Positions 1 through 6,431 of a stretch of 30,210 bases of DNA are shown here, one piece after another; position 1 is the first letter of the stretch; the number at the start of each line of letters is the position of its first letter. Under the pieces are notes generated by a model, which saw nothing but the letters and a program-made list of their open reading frames with translations, ran no database searches and was not told the origin of the DNA. Source of the DNA: DATLEX01 sp035525015 (lineage in GTDB: Bacteria > Acidobacteriota > Thermoanaerobaculia > Gp7-AA8); assembly GCA_035525015.1 (NCBI GenBank), contig DATLFC010000038.1, positions 1 to 30,210 of the forward strand, in the 5' to 3' direction. Position numbers and translations under genes: made by a program.

Positions 1-570
1 CGGGTGTTGCAGGTGATGAAGGAGGTCCCGCGGCATGAGTTCGTGCCGGATGCGCAGGTGGGGAACGCCTACCAGGATTCGCCGCTGCCGATCGGGTACG
101 GCCAGACGATCTCGCAGCCGTTCATCGTCGCGTACATGAGCGAGCAGCTCCAGGTCACTCCCGAATCGAAGGTGCTGGAGATCGGGACCGGATCGGGATA
201 TCAGGCCGCCGTCCTCGGGAAGCTGGCGAAGGAGGTCTACACGATCGAGATCGTACCGGAGCTGGCCCGAAGTGCCGCGGAGACACTGGAGCGTCTCGGA
301 TTTGAGAACGTGCACGTGCGCGCGGGCGACGGCTATCGCGGTTGGCCGGAAGAGGCGCCGTTCGATCGGATCATGGTCACCGCGGCACCAGACCACGTCC
401 CACGGCCGCTCATCGATCAACTCGCCGTCGGCGGCCGGATGATCATCCCGGTCGGCAACTACTACCAGCAGATCCGCATCCTGACGAAGACCCCGAAAGG
501 TGTGGTCGAGCAGCGAACGATCGACGTGATCTTCGTCCCGATGACCGGCGAGGCGCAGAAGAAGGAGTAG
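1..570 (+). CDS. pcm: protein-L-isoaspartate O-methyltransferase, 5'-truncated by window edge
   Basis: SAM-dependent repair enzyme that methylates isoaspartyl residues arising in aged proteins, normally cytosolic. The reading frame is open to the left edge. The first visible residues align with about position 24 of typical Pcm proteins, so roughly 25 N-terminal residues lie outside; the GTG at position 4 is not a credible start. Visible hallmarks are the PIGYGQTISQP motif that forms the isoaspartate site, followed by the SAM-binding loop VLEIGTGSGYQ (about residues 57-67 counted from position 4), then FDRIMVTAAP and the C-terminal FVPMTGE. Length and motif order are otherwise normal. It sits 39 bp upstream of xseB on the same strand, but a promoter-like hexamer in that gap suggests xseB can be transcribed separately. 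Confidence 0.95.
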   Translation, partial: RVLQVMKEVPRHEFVPDAQVGNAYQDSPLPIGYGQTISQPFIVAYMSEQLQVTPESKVLEIGTGSGYQAAVLGKLAKEVYTIEIVPELARSAAETLERLGFENVHVRAGDGYRGWPEEAPFDRIMVTAAPDHVPRPLIDQLAVGGRMIIPVGNYYQQIRILTKTPKGVVEQRTIDVIFVPMTGEAQKKE

Positions 571-594
571 CCCTCTACCGTCCGTAGCCCGTGC

Positions 595-600
595 TATAAC
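595..600 (+). promoter_or_regulatory. -10-like hexamer upstream of xseB
   Basis: TATAAC lies nine bases before the xseB ATG in otherwise GC-rich sequence, and no Shine-Dalgarno lies between it and the start. Its placement would give an mRNA starting within a few bases of the ATG. No convincing -35 is visible. It fits a pattern repeated at several genes in the window. Confidence 0.4.
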
Positions 601-609
601 CGGCGGCGC

Positions 610-882
610 ATGGCGTCGAAGCGAACCAACGATTTCGAGAAGGCGTTTCAGCAGCTCGAGCAGATCGTGCAGCGGCTCGAGGGAGAGGAGCTGCCGCTCG
701 ATGAATCGCTCCGTCTCTTCGAGGAGGGCATCGGCCTCTCCCGCTTCTGCCACCAGCGCCTCGAGGAAGTGGAGAAGAAGATCGAGCTGATCCTGGCCGA
801 CGCCAAAGGGCAGCCGCGCACCGAGCCGTTCGAGGGCGAAGAGGAAGACGAGGCCGGCGGCGCCGAAGAGATCGAGTCGTGA
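610..882 (+). CDS. xseB: exodeoxyribonuclease VII small subunit
   Basis: Small subunit of exonuclease VII, which with XseA degrades single-stranded DNA to short oligonucleotides. The 90-residue protein has the family's compact two-helix core: FEKAFQQLEQIVQRLE, then LPLDESLRLFEEGIGLSRFCHQRLEEVEKKI, in the normal order. A glutamate-rich tail (about residues 74-90) follows the domain and is probably disordered. The ATG at 610 gives the usual start just before the first helix; no Shine-Dalgarno is present. The stop overlaps the GTG start of ispA by four bases (GTGA), implying translational coupling. The xseB-ispA-dxs order is conserved in many bacteria. No xseA is present in the window. Confidence 0.93.
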   Translation: MASKRTNDFEKAFQQLEQIVQRLEGEELPLDESLRLFEEGIGLSRFCHQRLEEVEKKIELILADAKGQPRTEPFEGEEEDEAGGAEEIES

Positions 883-1772
883 TCGACGCCTGGCTTCGCG
901 AGCGGCGCACGCTCGTCGAGCAGACTCTCGACCGCCATCTCCCGCCCGCCGATACGCCCCCCGCCGTCATTCACGAAGCGATGCGCTACGCCGTCCTCGG
1001 TGGGGGGAAACGGGTGCGGCCCATCCTCGCCATCGCCGCCGCCGAGGCGGTCGGCGCCGACGCGACGCCGCTGCTGCAGGCCTTCGCGGCGCTCGAGCTG
1101 ATTCACACGTATTCACTCGTGCACGATGACCTGCCGGCTCTCGACGACGACGAGCTGCGCCGCGGAAGGAAAACGACCCACGTGGTGTACGGCGAGGCGA
1201 TGGGGATCCTGGCCGGCGACGCGCTGCTGACCGAGGCCTTCTCCTGGCTGTCGAAACCGATCGAGGGAGTGCCGGCGGAGCGGCAGCTTCGCGCGGTCGC
1301 GCTCGTGGCTCGGGCCGTCGATTCGACGGGGATGATCGGGGGACAGGTGGCCGATCTGGAGGCAACGGGGGCGGGTCAGGAGACCCGCGCGCCGAGAGAG
1401 GCGCTGGAGTTCATTCATCGGAACAAGACGGGGAAGCTGATCACGGCCTCGGTCCTTCTGGGTGGGACGCTCGGCGGAGCTACGGAGAAGCAGCTCGGCG
1501 CGCTCGAGCGCTACGGCGTTGCGCTGGGGCTGGCGTTCCAGATCGTCGACGATCTCCTCGACCAGGAGGAGTCTTCGGCGACACTCGGCAAGACTGCCGG
1601 GAAGGATGCGGCGCAGGGGAAGCTGACCTACCCGGCGGTGATGGGGGTCGAGGCGGCCCGGGCCGAGCTTGCTTCCCTGCTGGAAGGCGCTCTCGGCAAC
1701 GCTGGTATGATCGCCGGCCCCGTGAACTATCTGGGGGACATCGCGCGTTTCATCTGCGATCGCCGTTCTTAG
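879..1772 (+). CDS. ispA: polyprenyl synthetase (geranyl/farnesyl diphosphate synthase type)
   Basis: Trans-prenyltransferase condensing isopentenyl diphosphate with allylic diphosphates to make C15 (possibly C20) prenyl diphosphate, feeding quinones, undecaprenyl carriers and other isoprenoids. The 297-residue protein shows GGGKRVRP (41-48), the first aspartate-rich motif DDLPALDDD (83-91, with the two-residue insert typical of bacterial FPP synthases), GGQ (154-156), KTGKL (183-187) and the second aspartate motif DDLLD (224-228), all intact. The start is GTG, overlapping the xseB stop by four bases. It lies seven bases before dxs, so substrate supply (Dxs) and chain elongation are co-expressed. 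Product chain length cannot be settled from the sequence alone. Confidence 0.93.
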   Translation: MIDAWLRERRTLVEQTLDRHLPPADTPPAVIHEAMRYAVLGGGKRVRPILAIAAAEAVGADATPLLQAFAALELIHTYSLVHDDLPALDDDELRRGRKTTHVVYGEAMGILAGDALLTEAFSWLSKPIEGVPAERQLRAVALVARAVDSTGMIGGQVADLEATGAGQETRAPREALEFIHRNKTGKLITASVLLGGTLGGATEKQLGALERYGVALGLAFQIVDDLLDQEESSATLGKTAGKDAAQGKLTYPAVMGVEAARAELASLLEGALGNAGMIAGPVNYLGDIARFICDRRS

Positions 1773-1779
1773 GACGCCC

Positions 1780-3705
1780 ATGACCAGAAGACTGCTCGAC
1801 AAGATCAATTCCCCGCTCGACCTGCGGAAACTCGACCGCGAACAGCTCCCGCAGGTGGCGGAGGAGATCCGCGAGCTGATCATCGACGTCGTCTCGCGCG
1901 TCGGCGGCCATTTCGGCGGCAACCTCGGCATCGTCGAGCTGACGCTGGCCCTCCACTACGTCTACCAGACGCCGCGCGACCAGATCGTCTTCGACACCGG
2001 GCATCAGAGCTATCCGCACAAGCTGATCACCGGCCGCCGCGACACGTTTCACACCATCCGTCAGCACAACGGGATCTCCGGCTTCTGCAAACGGGAGGAG
2101 TCGGAGTACGACGTCTTCAACGCGGGGCATGCCTCGACCTCGATCTCGGCCGCTCTCGGTGTCGCGGTGGCACGCGACTTCCGGAAAGAGGACTACAACG
2201 TCGTGGCCGTGATCGGCGACGGGGCGCTCTCAGGCGGGCTGGCGCTGGAAGGTCTGAACCAGGCGGGGCATCTGAAGCGGAAGCTGCTGATCGTCCTCAA
2301 CGACAACGACATGTCGATCTCGACGAACGTCGGCGCCATGTCGGGGTATCTGAACTCGATCATCAAAGGGCAGCGCTACAACCAGGCCAAGGATCTGGCC
2401 AAGGGAGTCATGGACCGCATTCCGCTGATCGGCGGCAAGCTCCACGGCCTGGCCTCCGAGGTGGAGGAGGTCCTGAAGCACATGGTCGTCCCCGGCACGC
2501 TGTTCGAGGAGCTGGGCTTCAAATACCTCGGGCCGTTCGACGGACACGACCTCGATCACCTCATCGATCTGTTCGAGGAGCAGAAGGACTACGACGGTCC
2601 GCTCCTCATTCACGTCATCACGAAGAAGGGAAAGGGCTACGTCCCGGCGGAGGACAAACCGATCTGGTCGCACGGGGTAACGCCGTTCGACATTCCGTCC
2701 GGCGACGTGAAGAAGTCGGACAAGCCGGCGCCGCCGACGTACACCGCCGTCTTCTCGGAGACGCTGATCGGGCTGGCAAAGAAAGATCCGAAGATCGTGG
2801 CCATTACCGCGGCGATGCCGGAGGGCACCGGCCTCGACAAGTTCGCGAAGGCACATCCGGGCCGAATGTTCGACGTCGGCATCGCCGAGGAACATGCGGT
2901 GACGTTTTCCGGCGGAATGGCGACGCAGGGGATGAAACCGATCGCGGCGATCTACTCGACGTTCCTGCAGCGGGCCTTCGATCAGGTGTTTCACGACGTC
3001 ACGATCATGGATCTGCCGGTGGTGTTCGCGCTCGATCGCGGCGGCATCGCCGGCGCGGATGGGCCGACGCACCACGGCATCTATGACATGGCCTACCTGC
3101 GGATCTTTCCGAACATGGTCTGCATGGCGCCGAAGGACGAGAACGAGCTGCGGCACATGCTCAAGACCGCGTTCGAGACGGGACATCCGACGTCGCTGCG
3201 CTATCCGCGCGGCAACGGCGTGGGCGTGCCGCTCGATGCGGAGGTCCGTTCGTTACCGGTCGGGAAGGGTGAAGTGATGCGCGAGGGGTCCGCCGGCGCG
3301 ATCTTCGCCATCGGGAACGAAGTCTGGCCGGCCGTCCACGCCGCGGAGGAGCTGGCGAAGGAAGGGATCAAGGTCGCCGTCATCAACGCGCGGTTCATCA
3401 AACCGCTCGACGACGAGCTGATCCGCCGCTACTGCACGCCGGGCGCGCACGTGATCACGGTCGAGGAAGGATCGCTGGCCGGCGGGTTCGGCTCCGCGGT
3501 GATGGAGCGTGTCGTCGAGCTCGGGATCGAAGGGGTGAAGTTCCACCGGATCGGCATCCCCGACGAGTACGTGCACCACGGCACGCAGGACGTGCTGCGC
3601 GCGCAATACGATCTGCACACCGAGGGGATCGCCCGCCGGGTCCGCGAGTTCCTGGCAGGGGAAGCCGGTAACGAGCGTCCGCGCGCCGTGTCATTCCGAG
3701 CGTAG
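1780..3705 (+). CDS. dxs: 1-deoxy-D-xylulose-5-phosphate synthase
   Basis: Thiamine-diphosphate enzyme joining pyruvate and glyceraldehyde 3-phosphate, the entry step of the non-mevalonate isoprenoid pathway. The 641-residue protein carries the family landmarks: GGHFGGNLG with His44, the ThDP motif starting at GDG (146-148) and closing at NDN (174-176), the pyrimidine-domain glutamate in AEEHAV (Glu370), and DRGGIAGADGPTHHG with His431. It has the complete N-terminal, pyrimidine and transketolase C-terminal domains. It is seven bases downstream of ispA. The last residues (AVSFRA) and the TAG stop are encoded by the left arm of an intergenic inverted repeat, so the natural C-terminus has been replaced or extended by repeat sequence. 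This tail is unlikely to affect activity. Confidence 0.97.
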   Translation: MTRRLLDKINSPLDLRKLDREQLPQVAEEIRELIIDVVSRVGGHFGGNLGIVELTLALHYVYQTPRDQIVFDTGHQSYPHKLITGRRDTFHTIRQHNGISGFCKREESEYDVFNAGHASTSISAALGVAVARDFRKEDYNVVAVIGDGALSGGLALEGLNQAGHLKRKLLIVLNDNDMSISTNVGAMSGYLNSIIKGQRYNQAKDLAKGVMDRIPLIGGKLHGLASEVEEVLKHMVVPGTLFEELGFKYLGPFDGHDLDHLIDLFEEQKDYDGPLLIHVITKKGKGYVPAEDKPIWSHGVTPFDIPSGDVKKSDKPAPPTYTAVFSETLIGLAKKDPKIVAITAAMPEGTGLDKFAKAHPGRMFDVGIAEEHAVTFSGGMATQGMKPIAAIYSTFLQRAFDQVFHDVTIMDLPVVFALDRGGIAGADGPTHHGIYDMAYLRIFPNMVCMAPKDENELRHMLKTAFETGHPTSLRYPRGNGVGVPLDAEVRSLPVGKGEVMREGSAGAIFAIGNEVWPAVHAAEELAKEGIKVAVINARFIKPLDDELIRRYCTPGAHVITVEEGSLAGGFGSAVMERVVELGIEGVKFHRIGIPDEYVHHGTQDVLRAQYDLHTEGIARRVREFLAGEAGNERPRAVSFRA

Positions 3706-3762
3706 CGAGGAACCCCCTGACGCAGAAGATCCTTCACCTGCTTCGCGGCTCAGGATGACACG
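3687..3762. repeat. REP-like inverted repeat joining dxs and tlyA (copy 1)
   Basis: The outer arms CGTGTCAT (3687-3694) and ATGACACG (3755-3762) are perfect complements. The imperfect pairing continues inward (CCGAGCGTAGCGAGG against CTTCGCGGCTCAGG). The left arm supplies the dxs stop codon (TAG, 3703-3705) and the right arm supplies the tlyA ATG (3755). Related copies occur at 6362-6413 and 8847-8928, with a half copy at 25652-25664. The structure could form a hairpin in the dxs-tlyA transcript. Confidence 0.85.
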
Positions 3763-4495
3763 GAAAACACGCCTCGACGTCGCTCTCGTCGAGCGCGGCC
3801 TCGTCGAGACGCGCGCGAAGGCGCAGTCGCTGATCATGGCCCGCCGCATCCTCGTCAACGGCGCGTACGTCGACAAGGCCGGCGCGCCGGTCGCCGCGGA
3901 CGACGAGCTGCGCATCGAGCAGCTCGAGCACCCCTGGGTCGGCCGTGGCGGGATGAAGCTCGACCACGCACTGCGCGAGTTCTCCATCGACGTGCGCGGA
4001 CGGGTCTGCGCCGACATCGGCGCCTCGACGGGCGGCTTCACCGACGTGATGCTGAAGAGCGGAGCGCGGAAGGTGTACGCGATCGACGTCGGCTACGGCC
4101 AGATCGACCAGTCCCTGCGCAACGATCCGCGCGTGGTGAACCGCGAAAAGGTGAACGCGCGGTATCTCACCGCCGCCGACTTCGAGGAACCGCTCGAGTT
4201 CGTCTCCATCGATGTCTCGTTCATCTCCCTGAAGCTGATCCTTCCTGCCGTACGCGAGCTCCTCCGCGGCGAGCTCGTGGCATTGATCAAGCCGCAGTTC
4301 GAGGTCGGCAAGCGCGACGTCGGTAAGGGCGGGATCGTCCGCGACGATGCCAGACGCGCCGCGGCGGTGGAAGCTGTCGCCGCCTTTGCGCGGGAGATCG
4401 GCTTCGAGGTGCGCGGCGTGATCGAGAGTCCGGTCAAAGGGGCCGAGGGGAACGTCGAGTATCTGATGTGGGCCGCTTCAGGCCCGCCTGGCTAA
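3755..4495 (+). CDS. tlyA: TlyA-family 2'-O-methyltransferase (S4 plus FtsJ domains)
   Basis: Predicted rRNA (cytidine-2'-O)-methyltransferase; some relatives are also called hemolysin A. The 246-residue protein has an N-terminal S4 RNA-binding domain (about 5-65, RLDVALVERGLVETRAKAQ) and then an FtsJ/RrmJ methyltransferase. That domain has GRGGMKLDHAL (63-73), the SAM loop DIGASTGGFTD (87-97), SIDVSFISL (151-159) with Asp153, and LIKPQFEVG (177-185) with Lys179. The ATG at 3755 gives exactly the family start (MTRKTRLDVALVERG), yet this ATG lies inside the right arm of an intergenic repeat and has no Shine-Dalgarno. The gene end overlaps the convergent rfbD end by 18 bases. I am confident of the family; the exact methylated nucleotide is unknown. 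Confidence 0.93.
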   Translation: MTRKTRLDVALVERGLVETRAKAQSLIMARRILVNGAYVDKAGAPVAADDELRIEQLEHPWVGRGGMKLDHALREFSIDVRGRVCADIGASTGGFTDVMLKSGARKVYAIDVGYGQIDQSLRNDPRVVNREKVNARYLTAADFEEPLEFVSIDVSFISLKLILPAVRELLRGELVALIKPQFEVGKRDVGKGGIVRDDARRAAAVEAVAAFAREIGFEVRGVIESPVKGAEGNVEYLMWAASGPPG

Positions 4496-5326
4496 GTAGT
4501 CCTGCAGCCCCTCCCGCCACGACTCCGGCCGCACGCCGGTCAGCCGCTCGTAGCGCTCGGTCGACAGCACCGAATAGGCGGGCCGTTTCGCCGGCCGCGG
4601 AAACTCCGCCGTCGACACCGGCTTCACCTCGGTGATCGCGCCGCTCTCCTCGACGATGGCCTTCGCGAAGTCGAACCAGCTGCACTCCGGCTCGTCGGCA
4701 TAGTGGACCACGCCGCGAGCCTGCGGGTGGCGGGCCAGCCGGATCACCGCCCTCGCCAGGTGCGGCGTGTACGTCGGCCGTCCCCGCTGATCCTCGACCA
4801 CGCGGAGGGGATCCGTCCCCTTCCGGATCTGATTGCGGATCGCTTCGACGAAGTTCGGCCCGTGGATCCCGAACAGCCACGACGTCCGGACGATCAGGTG
4901 CTGCGTTGCGTGTGCTGCAGCGATCTCGCCGAGGAGCTTCGATTGCCCGTAGGCGGAGATCGGTGACGTCGCATCGTTGATCTCGTACGGCGATCGCTTC
5001 GACCCGTCGAAGACGAAATCGGTCGACATCTGGATGAGCAGCGCGCCGGCCTCATTCGCTGCCTCGGCGAGCAGCTCCACGGCGGAGCCGTTGATTTTGT
5101 TCGCGGCGTGCTCGTTCTGTTCGGCATCATCGACCTTCGTGTACCCCGCGCAGTTGACGATGACGTTCGCCCCCGTCTCCTCTACGGCCGCGGCGACCGT
5201 GCGGCTGTCGGTGATGTCCAGCTCCGCATGGGTGAGGGAACGGAAATCGAGATCCTGCGACAGAAGCTCGTCGCGCAGGTCGACGCCGAACATGCCGCCG
5301 CCGCCGGTGATCAGCCAGCGGCTCAT
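4478..5326 (-). CDS. rfbD: dTDP-4-dehydrorhamnose reductase
   Basis: NAD(P)H-dependent short-chain reductase catalysing the last step to dTDP-L-rhamnose for cell-surface polysaccharide. The 282-residue protein has the Rossmann loop ITGGGGMFG (6-14), the strand NVIVNCAGYTKVDDAE (54-69), the catalytic Thr in MSTDFVFDG (Thr102), and the YxxxK pair Tyr126/Lys130 in AYGQSK. It also has the family's SWLFG and GRPTYTPHLA segments. The start ATG overlaps the stop of the upstream DUF4388 gene by four bases (ATGA). The other rhamnose genes (rfbA, B, C) are not in the window. The product could be a closely related NDP-sugar reductase, but length and motifs favour RfbD. Confidence 0.92.
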   Translation of the reverse strand: MSRWLITGGGGMFGVDLRDELLSQDLDFRSLTHAELDITDSRTVAAAVEETGANVIVNCAGYTKVDDAEQNEHAANKINGSAVELLAEAANEAGALLIQMSTDFVFDGSKRSPYEINDATSPISAYGQSKLLGEIAAAHATQHLIVRTSWLFGIHGPNFVEAIRNQIRKGTDPLRVVEDQRGRPTYTPHLARAVIRLARHPQARGVVHYADEPECSWFDFAKAIVEESGAITEVKPVSTAEFPRPAKRPAYSVLSTERYERLTGVRPESWREGLQDYLARRA

Positions 5327-6105
5327 CGGCGCGGCGGACCGCCGCGCGGGTTCACCTGGACACGCACGCCATGGCTCGCCTTCCCAGCGATGAGATTCAT
5401 GACCATGAATGCATAGAGGAGGCGCGCGTTCACTCCGGCCGACAGCGGCGGCGTGTTGACCACATCGGCCAGTGAGCGCCGGCCGTCGACGCGATGGAGC
5501 AGATTCCTCTCATCCTCGTCGAGCACGAGCTCCGGCACCTCGTCATTCGTGCGGCTGATGACCGTGGAGCGCGTTCCGACGCGCGCGAGCAGCTCCTTCG
5601 CGTCGGGCATGTGCCGGACGCCTTCGATGATGGCCTGCGGGATCGGTATGTCGAGCTTGACGAATTCGCGGTGGCGATCGCGTCCCGGAACGAACGAGAC
5701 TTTGCCGCCGTCCCACGAAAACACGGACCAGACGATCTCCTGGATCTGCTCCCGAACCGCTTCCAGCATCCGCTCCGGCTCGAGCACGCGCATCTCGGTC
5801 AGGATCGTCCCCTGCCGTTTGTCCGTCGCCAGGAGACGGCGGACGCTCTCGTCGTACTGCTCCCGGGTGATCAATCCCTCGTTGAGCAGCCGGTCGCCGA
5901 GGGAGTCGCGGACCTGGTTCGAGGTGCCGAAGACGATGTGGCCGCGGTCGAGGAAGATCTCCTTCCGCTCGTTGCCGCGGTGGCAGTCGATCGTCCCTGG
6001 AGCCTTGTGCCGGTAGATGGTGACCAGGATCTCCGGAAGCGAAGTCTGGGTGAGATCGGTTTCGTAGACGGGACGTGGGGCGGCCGGGTCGCTCGGCGGG
6101 GTCAT
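5323..6105 (-). CDS. DUF4388 (PatA N-terminal-like) domain protein
   Basis: A 260-residue cytoplasmic protein of unknown biochemical function. Residues about 16-105 match the DUF4388 pattern seen in PatA-like regulators of predatory and gliding bacteria: an opening block on the theme TSLPEILVTIYRHKAPGTIDC, then KEIFLDRGHIVFG, a helical LGDRLLNEGLITREQY block and KRQGTILTEM. The rest (about 110-245) contains VWSVFSWDGGKVSF and a winged-helix-like region ending DGRRSLADVV. There is no signal peptide or membrane segment. I chose the ATG at 6105; a TTG two codons upstream is possible. It sits between tatA and rfbD on the same strand, overlapping rfbD by four bases. A regulatory or scaffold role is likely but unproven. 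Confidence 0.8.
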   Translation of the reverse strand: MTPPSDPAAPRPVYETDLTQTSLPEILVTIYRHKAPGTIDCHRGNERKEIFLDRGHIVFGTSNQVRDSLGDRLLNEGLITREQYDESVRRLLATDKRQGTILTEMRVLEPERMLEAVREQIQEIVWSVFSWDGGKVSFVPGRDRHREFVKLDIPIPQAIIEGVRHMPDAKELLARVGTRSTVISRTNDEVPELVLDEDERNLLHRVDGRRSLADVVNTPPLSAGVNARLLYAFMVMNLIAGKASHGVRVQVNPRGGPPRR

Positions 6106-6113
6106 CCGCAAAC

Positions 6114-6326
6114 TCAGGCGTCGAGGCCTTGCGTCTTCTTCTCGTCGACGGCCTTGTCACCTTTGTTGGCCTTGGTGAGCCCGTCACGGAAGTTCGAGAT
6201 GCCCTCGCCGAGGCCCTTGCCGAGCTGCGGCAGACGGGAGGCGCCGAAGATCACCACGACGATGACCAGAATGACGAGAAGCTCAGCCATTCCGAGCCCC
6301 CCTATGAAAAGCATGTGTCCAGACAT
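6114..6326 (-). CDS. tatA: Sec-independent translocase subunit TatA/E family
   Basis: Pore-forming small subunit of the twin-arginine export pathway in the inner membrane. The 70-residue protein has one membrane helix (about 14-28, AELLVILVIVVVIFG), the invariant FG hinge (27-28), and the amphipathic helix SRLPQLGKGLGEGISNFRDGL, followed by a charged tail (KANKGDKAVDEKK). GGGAGG-type start selection is visible: a gggagg Shine-Dalgarno (6331-6336 on the reverse strand) precedes the ATG at 6326 with a four-base spacer. TatB is longer and begins differently, so TatA or TatE is the better call. tatC is not in the window. It heads the tatA-DUF4388-rfbD unit. Confidence 0.93.
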   Translation of the reverse strand: MSGHMLFIGGLGMAELLVILVIVVVIFGASRLPQLGKGLGEGISNFRDGLTKANKGDKAVDEKKTQGLDA

Positions 6327-6361
6327 GAAGCCTCCCGTGGGTAGAACAGACTATCTTGAAT

Positions 6362-6413
6362 GTCATTCCGAGCGCCACCTCCCGCCCAGATTCCTCGCTG
6401 CGCTCGGAATGAC
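6362..6413. repeat. REP-like inverted repeat between tatA and pcrA (copy 2)
   Basis: GTCATTCCGAGCG (6362-6374) and CGCTCGGAATGAC (6401-6413) are perfect 13-bp inverted arms around a 26-base loop. It belongs to the same family as the dxs/tlyA and 8847-8928 copies but uses the ATTCCGAG variant in both arms. It occupies about half of the divergent tatA-pcrA spacer and ends directly before the pcrA -10-like hexamer. Confidence 0.88.
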
Positions 6414-6419
6414 TAAGAT
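6414..6419 (+). promoter_or_regulatory. -10-like hexamer upstream of pcrA
   Basis: TAAGAT lies 12 bases before the pcrA ATG with no Shine-Dalgarno in between, predicting a leader of only a few bases. It abuts the right end of an inverted repeat, so repeat sequence would occupy the -35 region. Confidence 0.35.
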
Positions 6420-6431
6420 TCGGCCCCTGAC

